The translations under genes and the position numbers were made by a program. Below the pieces are notes generated by a model, which worked only from the letters and a program-made list of their open reading frames with translations, made no database searches and was not told where the DNA came from. A stretch of DNA of 64,000 nucleotides from contig NC_079205.1 of NCBI RefSeq assembly GCF_026745355.1, forward strand, positions 7,791,863 through 7,855,862, written 5' to 3'. The DNA comes from Beta vulgaris subsp. vulgaris. Its lineage: Eukaryota; Streptophyta; Magnoliopsida; Caryophyllales; Amaranthaceae. Each line of letters begins with the position of its first letter. Positions within the stretch are counted from its first letter, which is position 1. Shown piece by piece: positions 36,041 to 48,700 of this stretch.

Positions 36041-38074
36041 ATGAGAGATCCCCCTAGAGAGAGAAACCCCGACCTTCAATGGACTGTTGTATCCAGGAAA
36101 AAACCCCGACCTTCATCAACCCACAGAGCTTTACGTACATGTTTTGTAAACTTCCTCCCCATAACCATAACCAGTTCTGAGATTGCAGCAATCTTCAAAA
36201 CCCATGGAAGCATAGACTCAATTTACATCCCCATCTCTCAAAACACGAAGGCCTACAAGTGTGCTTTTGTTCGATTCCTCTTTCCCCAATCTCTACCAAC
36301 AGCACTGAGAGATGTCCATGGTAGGAGGTTAGGCAAACACAGAATCACGGTTCATCAAGCAAAACAAGACAAACCCTTACCCAAGCAGGATACTGATAAT
36401 GCAAAACCTTTTCATATCCCACCCAAAACCCAAAATAACCCACATCAAAACCATTACCCCAGTCGCCACCATGCCTACCGAGACTCAAGAACATACAAGG
36501 AAGCCTCTTTACCCACCCACCCAATTCCGGTGAAGTCCAATAAACAGAATTATCCTCATTTCCAGAGCGAGATAAACCCCTCTGAACTAACCTTCGCATC
36601 GGCAAAACCATCACCCCAACGTATCATGAGCTCTCGTTCTCTTGGAGAAGACACAGAAAAGGTGAGAGGCTCTTTGGGCCAGTTAGATCTGGAGGAAGAC
36701 TATGCAGCCGCCCTCAATGGTGAAGTATGTGAAGATAATAGAGAGATGCTCGAAAGAAGTGCCATAGCAGTTGCAGCCTCTTCTCAGTCGTCAGACGATA
36801 TTTTAAGTCATATCCTTGCAGAGGGAGTGACTTGCCTCAACATAAGCCCAATGGGAGGCATGCTCCATCTCGTCACTTTTGAAACTTTTGCAGATAAGAA
36901 GGAGATGATGGAGAGTAAGTGGTTAGAAAAATGGTTTCTCGTCCTCAGAAATGTCAATGATGAATCATCCATGATGTGGCGAGAAACATGGCTAAAAGTC
37001 AGCGGTGTACCGTTAATTGCATGGGGACATGAAAATTTCTACAAGATCGGCTGTGTGTATGGGCGTGTCCTTTCAGTCAACCAAAAAAATTATGAATGTG
37101 CATATATCTTAGTTTTCACGGATGTCCTTTTCCAGATCAATAATAAGCTATCATTGGATGTTCAGGGGAAAAAATATCCAATCTTTGTCTCTGTGACAAA
37201 GTATCCTCAGCCAATACACCAAGCAACATTTCCAAATGAAAAGCATGCTGTCAATGTCAATGGTGGTAGCCCAAGAGATGTTGATCCTCTGACACAACAA
37301 GAAAACATTCCCAGAACTTCCACTACCCGCACTGACAATTCTACCCCTACAATCTCAAAAGAGCCAAACCAAAATCAAAACGACACATGCCCCAATAAGC
37401 CGCCAGAAAACCTTGGTATCACAAATCACCCTTACATTTCCCAAAATAATCCCACCCAATCCTATTCAGACTACCATCATGAGAGAAACGCAGATAAATC
37501 ATTATTAAATGATTTGCCGGACCCAGCTCTTTTTTCGATGAAAAAAATTCCACTCACCTCCCCCATAAGGGAGCCCATTGACTTCTCTTCTCCTTCAAAG
37601 TTAATTGAAATTCCACCACAAAAGAGCCCACAAAACCAAAATGATGTAGCCCAGCCCAATTTGAACCACTCAAAAATTAACTCCCCAATCCAGCTCCATA
37701 ACAAATATGGGCCGCTCCTAAAACGACCAAGCCATAATCCTTCCTCATCCCGATCAATGGGCTCATCATCCAGCTCCGGACCTTTATTTCCTCCTGGTTT
37801 TGAAGACAGAGTTCCAGCCCACGTGAAAATTGCCCAAGCCGAAAAAAGAGAAAAAAAACTAGAGAAGAAGAAAAAGCTGAAGTTGCATTCCAAAAACAAG
37901 AAGGCCCAGGACCCATTTCCAAACCAAAACTTTGGATCTATCACGGTAGATGATATTATTGACCTCTCTGGTATGATTGGATTATCATTTGATGGGCATA
38001 CCAGCGAGCTCAGGAGGCGTATCCAGGCTATTCTCCAAGGCCAGGTCCAAGTATGGGATAACCATCATCAGTAA
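36041..38074 (+). CDS. LINE ORF1 protein with RRM and DUF4283-like domain
   Basis: An uninterrupted 677-residue frame from the ATG at 36041. Residues 32-108 form an RRM with RNP2 (CFVNFL, 34-39) and RNP1 (YKCAFVRF, 72-79). A Pro/Asn-rich linker follows. Residues about 260-385 resemble the DUF4283 fold found in plant LINE ORF1 and related proteins (MGGMLHLVTFE, WLKVSGVPLIAW). The C-terminal 300 residues are polar, with a Lys-rich stretch near 600-625 and a final helix (GMIGLSFDGHTSEL). It lacks a CCHC zinc knuckle; the RRM presumably takes over RNA binding. The role is to coat LINE RNA and assist its return to the nucleus. A fully open frame beside a broken ORF2 is notable. Confidence 0.88.
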   Translation: MRDPPRERNPDLQWTVVSRKKPRPSSTHRALRTCFVNFLPITITSSEIAAIFKTHGSIDSIYIPISQNTKAYKCAFVRFLFPQSLPTALRDVHGRRLGKHRITVHQAKQDKPLPKQDTDNAKPFHIPPKTQNNPHQNHYPSRHHAYRDSRTYKEASLPTHPIPVKSNKQNYPHFQSEINPSELTFASAKPSPQRIMSSRSLGEDTEKVRGSLGQLDLEEDYAAALNGEVCEDNREMLERSAIAVAASSQSSDDILSHILAEGVTCLNISPMGGMLHLVTFETFADKKEMMESKWLEKWFLVLRNVNDESSMMWRETWLKVSGVPLIAWGHENFYKIGCVYGRVLSVNQKNYECAYILVFTDVLFQINNKLSLDVQGKKYPIFVSVTKYPQPIHQATFPNEKHAVNVNGGSPRDVDPLTQQENIPRTSTTRTDNSTPTISKEPNQNQNDTCPNKPPENLGITNHPYISQNNPTQSYSDYHHERNADKSLLNDLPDPALFSMKKIPLTSPIREPIDFSSPSKLIEIPPQKSPQNQNDVAQPNLNHSKINSPIQLHNKYGPLLKRPSHNPSSSRSMGSSSSSGPLFPPGFEDRVPAHVKIAQAEKREKKLEKKKKLKLHSKNKKAQDPFPNQNFGSITVDDIIDLSGMIGLSFDGHTSELRRRIQAILQGQVQVWDNHHQ

Positions 38075-38110
38075 GTATGATCATCCCCTCTCATCTTCAT
38101 ATTATGCTAA

Positions 38111-41100
38111 ATGATAATTATTTCATGGAATATGCGGGGTTTGAATGCCCGAATAAAAAAAACTTCTCTCAGAAAGTTGATAAATCGACATGACCCACAG
38201 TTCATATTCATCCAAGAGACAAAAATTGAAACAATTGAATCAAGCTTAATTAAATCTGTGTGGAATACAAATAATATTGAATGGCTCTTCTCCCCATCTA
38301 TTGGGAATTCAGGAGGTATCTTGTCAATGTGAAAATCAGATTATTTCACACTAATATCCCACAAGCTTGAAAAACATTGGATTGCTCTATATGGCATGTT
38401 TCCTTCCATAAATTTTCATGGTACGGTTGTAAACATCTACAACCCATGTTGCAGAATTAGTAGAGGCCAGGTCTGGGCTTCTATCACATCTTACAGGTCC
38501 AGTATGAATTCTCCATGCCTTGTATTAGGGGGACTTCAATGAAGTCCTGGGTCCAAAGGATAGGGGAAGTGGAGAATTCGCCATAGGAGGGGTTTCTGAA
38601 TTCAAAGACTTCATACAACAAATGCAACTAGTGGAAGTGCCTGCATCCGATGGATGGTTTACGTGGTTTAGTGGACCTGCTAAAAGCAAACTGGACCGGC
38701 TGCTAATCAATCCGGAGTGGCTCTCAATCTTTCCGAACCTTCAGTTGTCAGTCCTAAAAAGAAATCTCTCAGACCGTTGTCCACTATTGGTGAAAACAGA
38801 TGAGATTAATTGGGGAGCAAAACCTTTCAGATTTCAGAATTGCTGGTTGTCACATCCAGGATGTATGAGAATCATCAAGGAGGTGTGGTCCTCCCATCCT
38901 TCCGAAAGCTTTACAGAAAAATTGAAAAAAATTAAAGAAAAACTGAAAACCTGGAATGTATCGGAGTTCGGTAATATTGGCAGAAAAATTGCAGAACTGG
39001 AGGAGAAGATCCATAATTTTGATCTTATCTCAAACAACCGAAATCTGTCGAAAGATGAGTTAGCAGAGAGAAGAATGGCCCAGAGTGAATTATGGGAGTG
39101 GATGAAGAGAGAAGAGAGTTTATGGGCTCAAAAATCTCGCTCGAGATGGATCAAAGAGGGCGACAAAAATACAAAATATTTCCATACCCTTGCAACCATC
39201 AGGAAAAAAAGAAACCTCATAACCTCCTTACCTTCTAACAATGGCTTTGTTACTGACCCTGCAGGTATTCACTCAGAGGCAGTTTCCTTTTTTAAAGGAA
39301 TTTTCAAAGAAGAATCTCCAAACCGATCCACTTTTACGGGGCTGCCATTTAAAACTCTAACTGCTGCTCAAGCATCTACCCTCATAGAGCCTTTCAGTAA
39401 CAAAGAAGTGGATGATGCGGTGGACTCATGCAACCCTCAAAAAGCCCCTGGACCCGACGGGTACAATTTCCGCTTCATTAAGGATGCTTGGGATGTTATT
39501 AAGCATGATGTTTATGGGATAGTAAGCAAATTTTGGGCCACGGGAAAGCTACCTCACGGGTCAAATGTGGCCTTCATTGCTCTCATCGCAAAGTGTGAAA
39601 ATCCGGAGGGTTTGAAGGACTATAGGCCCATTAGTATGGTGGGATGCATATACAAGATAATTGCGAAGCTACTTGCAAGACGACTTCAAGGTGTGATGGA
39701 CTCTCTTATTGGGCCTTTTCAATCATCTTTCATTTCAGGGAGACAAATATTAGATGGTGCCTTGATTGCGGGGGAGCTTATTGACTCAAGTAAAAGGAAA
39801 AATGTTCGCTTGGCAATTCTCAAACTCGACTTCCACAAAGCTTTTGATAGTGTGGCTTGGAGTTTTTTAGAATGGACTCTAATTCAAATGGGGTTCCCGG
39901 ATAAATGGAGGATGTGGATACTCTCATGTGTAACTAGTGCGGCCGCCTCTATTCTCATAAATGGCTCCCCAACGATCCCTTTTAAGCTTCACCGCGAATT
40001 GAGACAAGGTGACCCCCTCTCTCCTTTTCTCTTTGATTTAGTGGTTGAGACTCTTAGTCTTGTAATCCAAAAGGGCTCTCGGTTAGGTCTATGGGATGGT
40101 GTGAAAGTTGCTAAGGGTGGGGAAAAGATTACTCACTTACAATATGCCGATGATACAATAATCTTTTGCCCCCCTAAGCTAGAATTTTTGCTTAACATAA
40201 AAAAGATGCTTATTTGCTTCCAACTTGCCTCCGGTTTACAAGTAAACTTCCATAAGAGTTATATCATGGGTACTCATATTGAGGAGAGTTGGTTACAAAT
40301 GGCCGCAAATTCCCTACTTTGTAAAGTAGGGAGTCTCCCGTTCACATACTTAGGACTCCCTATAGGGGGTTGCATCTCAAAAATTTCCCTATGGGATCCC
40401 ATCATCAAGAAAATGGAGAATAGATTGGCAACATGGAAGGGTAGAATGCTCTCCATTGCGGGAAGAATAACTCTCATCAAATCCTCCATTACTAGTCTAC
40501 CCTTATACTATATGTCAATATTTCCGGCCCCTAAGGGGGTGATTAATGCTATCAATAAAATACAAAGAAGATTCCTGTGGAGCGGCGACATGAACAAATC
40601 CTCTCTTGCCTTGGTAGCTTGGGACTACCTAGTTCTCCCCAAAAATATGGGGGGACTGAATATTGGTAGCATTCGAAATAAAAACATATCCCTCCTGTTC
40701 AAATGGGTATGGAGGCTGCTCCATGACCCGGATGCTCTATGGCAGAATGTGATAAAAAACAAATATGGGTACACTAACGGTCTAGCGGCCCATGATCTGT
40801 ACATTCCATCTGGAAGCGGCCCATGGAGATTCATATGCTCCAGTATTATTAAAAACCCTACCGCTGGTGATCTCCTAAAATCGAAAATAAGGAAAGCTAT
40901 TGGGAATGGAAAAAATACCCTCTTCTGGCTCGATATTTGGGTTGGCAATGCTCCGTTCTTTGTCTTTTCTCAATCGCGAATGATTCTCATGCAAGTGTGG
41001 CTTCTTGTGGCTCGTGGAATAGAGGAAATTGGGTATGGAATTTGGAATGGAGAAGATCCTTTCGACCACGGGATGATGTTGAGTGGTCCAGTTTGCAGGT

Positions 41101-42245
41101 TCTCTTAAAAAGTGTATGCTTATCACAAGAATCCGAGGATTCTTTGATTTGGACTCCACATAAACTGGGCATGTTCACTGTCAAATCTTGTTCCTTAGAG
41201 CTATCCAAACCATCACCTCAGCTTCATTCGAAGGTGATAAACTGGAAAAGACTGTGGAAAGGCCTAATCCCACCGAGAGTAGAAGTGTTTACATGGCTTG
41301 CACTATTGGGGAAAATAAGTTCAAAGATGAAACTTGCCTCCATGAACATAATTCCCTCCACTGAGGTGTATTGCATTTTTTGCTCAGAGTACCCGAAATC
41401 CTCGGAACATCTTCTTCTTCACTGCGCTTTCTCTCGCGTTTATGGATGTGGTGGATAAATATCTGGGAGATAAAATGGGTTTTTCCTCAAAAATTACACG
41501 AGGCGTTTGAGCAGTGGAGTTGTGTCGAGAAAAATCCAAATTTCAAGAAGATATGGTGTGCAATTTTCCATCATCAATAGGACTATTTGGAAGGAAAGAA
41601 ATGCTAGAGTTTTCAAAAACATCTCATGTTCCCTTGCTCAACTTAGGATTTGATTTTAACTAGACTTATGTGGTGGATGAAAGGGTGGGAGGCGAGTTCC
41701 CATACTCGATGGATGATGTTCTCCGTCATCCGAAGTGCCTATCTTGGCAACCCAGCTCATTAGCCCATGGCCCAAAAAAGCTAAATCCAGACCATGGTGT
41801 GTGGTCTCCCCCAATGTCAGGCAGCCTAAAATGGAATGTTGATGCCTCGGTCTCGGCAGGAGGCGTGAAATCAGCCATCGGAGGTGTTCTCAGGAATTGT
41901 TAAGGTAATTTTGTTTGTATTTTCTCTAGTCCTATTCCACCGATAGAGATAAATTCTGCAGAAGTTTTGGCAATATTTCGGGCTATCCAAATATCCAAAA
42001 CCTTCTATCATTTAGCCCATCATCCCATGACTGTAGAATCGGACTCCAGAAATGCTGTGGAGTGGTGTAACGATCTCAACAGGGGCCCCTGGAATTTAAA
42101 TTTCCAATTAAACAGCATACGCAATGCTAGATCACTTTGGCCGGAACTCTGCATTGTTCACAGGAAGAGAGACTCGAATATGGTTGCAGATGCCCTTGCC
42201 AAGCAAGGTTTAACAAGGGACGACGAATTCTTGGCGTGGTTGTAG
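38111..42245 (+). pseudogene. LINE ORF2 (EN, RT, zf-RVT, RNase H), broken
   Basis: The endonuclease starts MIIISWNMRGLNARIK and reads to a TGA at 38330-38332 where Trp is expected. An extra G in the run 38528-38532 shifts the frame inside the LGDFNEVL motif. The frame 38622-41108 holds the reverse transcriptase: KAPGPDGYNFRF, DYRPISMVGCIYKI, LKLDFHKAFDSVAW, LRQGDPLSPFLF and catalytic YADD (about 40144). Further shifts occur near 40950, 41440 and 41600. The zf-RVT region is at about 41230-41450 (CIFCSEYPKSSEHLLLHC). RNase H (41820-42240) keeps its Asp/Glu set (WNVDAS, NSAEVLAI, VESDSRNA, VADALAKQ) with a TAA at 41901. The element could not move by itself. Confidence 0.9.
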
Positions 42246-42547
42246 TGGAAAATTTCTCACTCGGAGATCCATGGTTTTGTATAAAGATGTATTATGTTTT
42301 CCAATACTGTTTTGTTTTCCTAGCATGAGATAAGATAACTATGTATGTGATATGGCTTGTAATCTCAAATGGATGGGGACTCCTCTCTGTAGGGTGTGCT
42401 TGAGCACTATAAAAAGGTCGCCCACCTAGTGGGGGAATACCTTACTTTGAGTTAGAGGCTCCTTCCATTTCCTATTTTTCTCTTATGAATGGAATATAAT
42501 GAAGATCAATAACTTATCAAAAAAAAAAAAAGATAATGTTGACAACA

Positions 42548-43414
42548 TCTTGTTAAAGTGGATGCAAAAAATGAAAAATTAAGGAAGTGATCAAATAGAC
42601 GACCCAAAGCTTCTTATATGTTTTATTGATGTGTTCCCTACATCCACAAACTTCTAGTAAATGAAAATGACAAAGTAACTATTACTTAGATATTTTGAAT
42701 GTGATAGAATAGTTGTAATCTCCATAAAAAGTGAAATTAAAAAAAACACCCTTCATGCGCAAGTGAAATTAACTACTTCAGTCATTCTTCACGCCTTAAA
42801 ATTTTGGCGACGCGGTTATGATGACTATAATTAAGCAGTACAACAGTCCTTTTTAGGTACAAATTTTGGAAGTTGGAAGTTGTAGTCCAGTACAACGCAT
42901 CTTCCAGTTTCCCAACAAGGCCCTGGAATTGTGAATTTGTGCCCATTAGATAGCAACTTGCTGAAATTAGTGGTCATTAGAAAGTTTGAACCTTGGCTGT
43001 GAAGCTACTAGGTCAATCGCATATGGAATTGAGGATTAAGATTGGCCTAGTGATTATGATTTATGAGACCCTCCTACTACCCTTGTAAATATGTAATAGG
43101 ACTTCGATTTTCACCTCTTATAAAAAGGATTCACAATTTCTCTCCCTTCTTACAAATTACAACATTCTCGTTACTTTAACGTCTTTAAGAGAAAAAAAAG
43201 TTTTCTGCAAACCCAAATGTTGCTCGAACTCGTTCATATCATAGTAAAAAAAAAGAAGTATTAATTTGTTGAAAATGAGTGAAGCTGAAGCATTTGGTGA
43301 AATATTGATTCAACTTTTAATTAATTTAACAAGAAATATTTTTAGAATAGATAGCAAATACAATTTTGAGTATATTTATAAGACACACTAGTGTAATATG
43401 GGCATGGTACACCA
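42548..43414. other. Spacer between two LINEs, no gene seen
   Basis: About 870 bp of AT-rich DNA separates the two + strand LINEs. No protein-like frame or element terminus was recognised. Confidence 0.45.
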
Positions 43415-43419
43415 ATTAG

Positions 43420-45761
43420 ATGAGAGAGAAGGAAGAGAGAGAGAGAGAGAAAGAGAGGGAGAGAGAGAAAGAAGATGGAAAAACCCAAAAAGATAACCAA
43501 AGCCAAAACCTCCCTGCCGCCCTCACGGCACCCGCCGAACTTTCAACCGTGGGCTTCACCGCGCTGCCAGAGGCTCCTGAAGATGCCATGAATCCAGATG
43601 GTTATGTAAGTGGTGCCGCCTCCCCAATCCTTTTTCGTCCCCCTGACCCTCTTACGTCTGAAATCTCTACCATAGGTAAGCCATTTACCTCTGTTGTTAC
43701 CTCATTAAATGCTAAGCCCTTCTTAAATGCGTTGACTCTGTCAAAAGGCATGGACACAGAATGTTTAATTCCTCGAATGCCTGCTGTAAATGCTACTGTC
43801 ATGCCTTATACAACGGACCCAACTCAGGGGATGAAGGAGGATGAGGTATTTATACCTATTTCTAAAGAGGAATACTCAAGCTTAGCAAAATAGTGGGAAT
43901 TTGCTATTATCTTCAAAGTCATGGGACGGTCCTTCTCCCATGAATTCTTGAAAGGAGAACTGGGTAAGCTATGGAAAACAAAGGGGCTCATGAACCTGAT
44001 CGCTTTAGGGAAAGGGTTTTACAGTCTCAAATGCATGACGGCAGAGGAGAAAGATAATATTCTGGTTGGGGGCCCATGGTTTCTGTTGGGCCACCTCTTG
44101 TGGGTGCAACCATGGAGTCCGGGGTTCCAACCCTCTGCTTCTCAGATAAGGCAATTTCCGATCTGGATTCATCTCCCGGAATTGCCGATGGAGTTCTTTA
44201 GGAGGGAAGTCTTGCAGAAAATTGGGAATGGAGTGGGAGAAACGTTGAAGGTGGACTCTCACTCAGTAGATGGGGGGAAAAGAAGATACGCTGCCATTTG
44301 CACGCTTGTGAAAGAACACAAAATGCTTCCCAAGAAGATATATATCGGCAGCCATGTGCAAGCCTTATTATATGTTGAAGGACCATGGTGGTGTACAACC
44401 TGTAACCACGTTGGTCATATGGAAAAAACTTGCCCGGAGAAGCCACCCGTTCTCGCCGGTGACAGTACAAAAGAAATAGAGGTGGTAAGGATGGAACCTG
44501 TGAATAAGGTGGACTGGGTACCAGCTAGACGACGGCGGTCGTTGAAAAAGAAAGAGAAAAAAGATACAGTAGAAGTGGGGCCCGTTGAGCGTTGGACTCC
44601 AAAAAAGGGGGAAAGGGACCCATCAGAAACTTCGAATGTTGGAGCTAAGGTAACCAAAAATTCTGTCCTATCACCACAAGTGTCAACTGGGGGCAATCTT
44701 GAGACCATCAACCCGTTCCATATTCTGCAAAATAACAACCCATAATTAGCAGAGGAAATCTCTGCCCAAATCACCTCTACTTCTCACAAAGTGAAACGTG
44801 GCCCCCCTTGTGAGGTTGCTTTCTCCCAAAAAGGAGAAGTTGTCAAATCTCCAGAAAAGGCTATGGAGGTCTCCCTCGAAACCCCCTACACTCAACCTCT
44901 TAGTTCTCAGAATATATGTAACCACAATCTAACCCAAAACCCCCAAAAATCCATCACAAAAATTACCACTCCCTCACTCTCACAAAATGTATCAAAACCC
45001 AGAAATTCTGAACATCTCTCCTTCGACCTCTCCTCCCCGCTATCCCCAACCTTCTCCCCACCACCTTCTCCTCCCCAACCACGAGTCCAGTTAGTGAGGA
45101 ACGAACCCTCCATATACTTTGCACGACCAGTTCGGCCCATAATGCCGGAGCTGAACCCAGGCTATGTAGATTACCTACTGCCGGAGAATTTCGACGAACC
45201 GATGGGAACTCTAACGGACGTCGAACTTCATATGGTGAAGATGATGATTTTCAACCCACTGGTGTCACCGGAAATAGCCCAAAATCTGATAATGTATGCA
45301 AACTCAGAGATTATGATACCCCATCTCCCCCAATTCCAAGTGTCAGCACACTTACCCCCCATAATGAAAATTTTCCTAGAATGGTTTCTAAGGAAGGAAG
45401 TGAAGGTGGAGAGCGACGACCGGAATCTGCTACAAAATCTGGGGCCTTGGTTGGACCCGGCGCCACTCCTCCCTATGGTAAGGACAATGTTGCTACTAAA
45501 CACAATGCCATCTCGGGTCCATGCAATGAGCAACACCGATGCACTAGTCCTAGTGCAACTCCAAAGGCCAATGAAACAATTGGAGATGAATGTATCTTGG
45601 GTAGAGGAAAGAGGGAGAAGAAACCCTCGAGAGGCAGAGATGATGCTATGGCCGCATCGAAAACTATGGATTTGTCCCAAAACCGGGGTAGAAGTAAATC
45701 CGTGGGAAGTAGGAAACGAGGGGGTTCTAAGGAGAATCATGCAAACCCCAAACTTGTTTAA
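43420..45761 (+). pseudogene. LINE ORF1 (DUF4283, CCHC zinc knuckle), two stops and a frameshift
   Basis: Open frame from ATG 43420 through a (RE)n stretch; ATG 43475 in another frame (MEKPKKITKAKTSL) may be the true start. A TAG at 43891 and a TAA at 44743 interrupt a frame that stays LINE-like on both sides and would read Gln at both sites with a single C-to-T change. DUF4283 covers about 43880-44370 (WEFAIIFKVMGRSF, GGPWFLLGHLLWVQPW, FPIWIHLPELPMEF). The knuckle CTTCNHVGHMEKTC (44392-44433) keeps CX2CX4HX4C. Beyond about 45000 the natural frame changes; its polar Arg/Lys/Ser tail ends NPKLV at 45761. The protein would bind LINE RNA. Confidence 0.82.
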
Positions 45762-45765
45762 AAGA

Positions 45766-48700
45766 ATGACCATCCTATTCTGGAACGTGCGCGGCATTGG
45801 CCGGCCTTCTTTCTTACCAAATTTCCGGCTCCTTATGCATCATCACACGCCTTCTATGGTGGTCTTGGTGGAAACGTGGGTCACTAGGGAGAAAACGGCA
45901 TCCATTGTTAGTAACCTGGGTATGGATTCTTGGCATCTGGTGGAGCCTTTGGGTTTCGTGGGAGGCATTCTCCTTCTCTGGAATTCACATGTTATTGATT
46001 TCCAGGTCCTAGGAGAAGGAGCTCAAGGAGTTCACGGCGTCATGGAGGTTCGGTCTCTAAAATCTTCCTTTATTTTTTCTACTATCTATGCTAGTCCTAA
46101 GTTTTGTATTCGTAATCTTTTTTGGAATGAATTAAAAGATATAGCTCGTAGTATTAATAAACCTTGGTTAGTTATGGGGGACTTTACTGATGTTGTTTGT
46201 CAAAATGAAAAGCTAGGAGGTAGGAAAGTCTCTCTTAGGAGAGCTAACTTGTATGCTGAAACGATGGATAAGTGCAATCTGTTAGATATGGGATTTTGTG
46301 GACCAAAGTTTACATGGACGAACAAAAGGAAGAAAAACCCTATTTATGAGAGGCTGGACCGAGGATGGGCTAATGTCGACTGGCTAAACATTTTTCCTGA
46401 GTACAAATTATCTCACCTACCTAGGGTTACATCTGACCATTGCCCCATATTATTGAACCTTACCTCTAAAAGTGAGAATGGAGACCAAAGACCCTTTCGT
46501 TTTGAGCCGATGTGGACACTGGATAGCCGATTCCTAGGAGTAGTTGACCAGGCGTGGCCTAGGACGAGTATTCCCCTGAACTCAAAACTAGATTATACTA
46601 AGGATGCCCTTAGGGTTTGGAACAAGGAGACTTTTGGCAACATCTTCGTTAGGAAAAAAGTCATGTTGGCTAGAATTCGGGGGGTTCAGATTTTCCTCCA
46701 AAACAACCCCATGTCCACCTTTCACCAAAATCTTGAAACTGATCTTCAGAAGGAGCTTTTAGATGTTTTAGATCAAGAGGAAATGTTGTGGCGGACTAAA
46801 AGTCGGTTAGAGAGAATTGGGGAAGGGGAGAGGAATACTAGCTATTTCCATAGAAGTGTCACCATAAGACGGGCCAGAAACCGAATCTTTTGCCTTAGGG
46901 ACGAGGTGGGGGGTGAAATTCACGACCCTGTAGCAATAAAAGAACATGTAGTAGGGTTTTACCAGAAGTTGTATACCTCGGAACATGAAATTTGTATTAA
47001 CCTTAGACAGGGAAACGAGGAGAATAGCAGTCAGATTTGTATAGGTTCTGAGCCTACTAATGAGGAAATCCGGGAGGCTTTGTTCAGTATGAAACCCCTA
47101 AAGGCCCCGGGGCCGGATGGATTTCATCCGGTGTTCTTTCAAAAAACCTGGGAGATTCAGGGTTCGGACACTTGTAAAGCTATTCAGGAGTGGTTTAGAC
47201 AAGGCCAAGTACCAGAGCATTTATGCCACGCTCTTATTTGCCTAATCCCTAAACAAGTCTGCCCGGAAACCATAAAACAATATCGTCCGATTAGCCTCTG
47301 TAATTCGATTTATAAGTTGGTCACTAAAATCCTGGTGAATAGAATGAAACCACTAATCCCACAATGGATATCCCCGAACCAAAATAGCTTCATTAAAGGG
47401 CGGGGGGCCGATATCAATTTAGTGGTCACCTCTGAAATTCTGCATTCTATGCATAAGAAAAAGGGAAAATGGGGGTGGTTTGCCCTAAAAATTGACTTGG
47501 AAAAAGCATACGATCGGGTCGAGTGGGGATTCGTGAGATCATGCTTACAGGGCTGTAATCTGGATGCTCACTCCATTAAACTCATCATGGACTGCATATC
47601 CAAAGCATCCTCATCAGTTCTAATTAATGGTAGGAAGACAGAGCCTTTCTTGCACTCTAGGGGCCTGAGACAGGGGGACCCTATGTCCCCGTATCTGTTT
47701 AATATATGTCTGGAACAGTTATCAAAGGCTATCCATGAGGCATGTGAAAGATCGGAGTGGACCCCGTTCTGGGTAGGAAGGAAAAAAGTGCCTATTTCCC
47801 ACCTGTTATTTGCAGATGACCTACTTCTTTTTGGTCGGGTGGACGAGGATACAGCCTTTGCGGTCAAGAATACTCTAGAGGAGTTTTGTAAGGTGTCCGG
47901 CCAGAAAATTAACGAGCTAAAAAGCAAGCTTATCTTCTCCCCCAACACTACCGAGGAGCATAGACTCTTGTTCCAGGAGACTACTAGAGTTGAAGAAAAT
48001 GATAACCTGGGTACTTACTTAGGCCTTCCTATCTCCCATAAAAGACCCACTAGATCCCAAGTGCAATTTGTTGTGGACAAAGTGAGAGCTAAGCTGGCGA
48101 ATTGGAAAACCAAGTTCTTGTCTAAAGCTGGTCGCCTGTGTCTGATATCTTCCACTCTCTCTACTATCCCTGCTTACTATATGCAAGCCTCTATGTTTCC
48201 AGCCTACACACTTAAAACCTTGGACAATACATGCAATAAATTTCTGTGGGGGGATTCGGGGGAAAGTAGGAAAATTCACTTGGTAGGGAAAGATCAAACA
48301 TTTATGCCCAAAAACAGGGGGGTCTGGGTATTCGAGCCCAAAAGCAGATGAACATAGCGTTTATGGCAAAACTAGGGTGGAAGCTGTCCCAAGCCCCTCC
48401 AAACCTGGCCCAAGAGTGCATCCGGTAGAAATATATACACAAAGATTATGCTACCAAGTTCAAGAATGGCTCAAACTTATGGAAGAACATAGGGCTAGGC
48501 TGGACCCTACTACAAGAGAACAGCTCTTGGAGTCTGGGAAAAGGCACGAAAATTGACTTATGGGGGGATAATTGGCTAGCAATAGGAAATTTGAGAAGCC
48601 TCATCCAGGGGCCGCTAGGGGAAAGGGAGGAGCAGCTAAGAGTCAGTGACCTAGTCGAGAGGGGGAGATGGGACCTGAGTCGAATATCCTTTGATCTACC

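Larger units (their letters stand above)
35997..42529 (+). mobile_element. Full-length L1-type LINE with RRM-bearing ORF1 (BNR-like)
   Basis: A target duplication of about 18 bp, AAGATAATGTTGACAACA, flanks the element (35979-35996 and 42530-42547), and the 3' end is an A-run. The leader is only about 44 bp. ORF1 (36041-38074) is open and has an RNA recognition motif at its N-terminus, the mark of the BNR group first described in beet. ORF2 starts at 38111 and carries endonuclease, reverse transcriptase, zf-RVT and RNase H, but is broken in several places. The 3' UTR is about 42246-42515. Confidence 0.92.
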
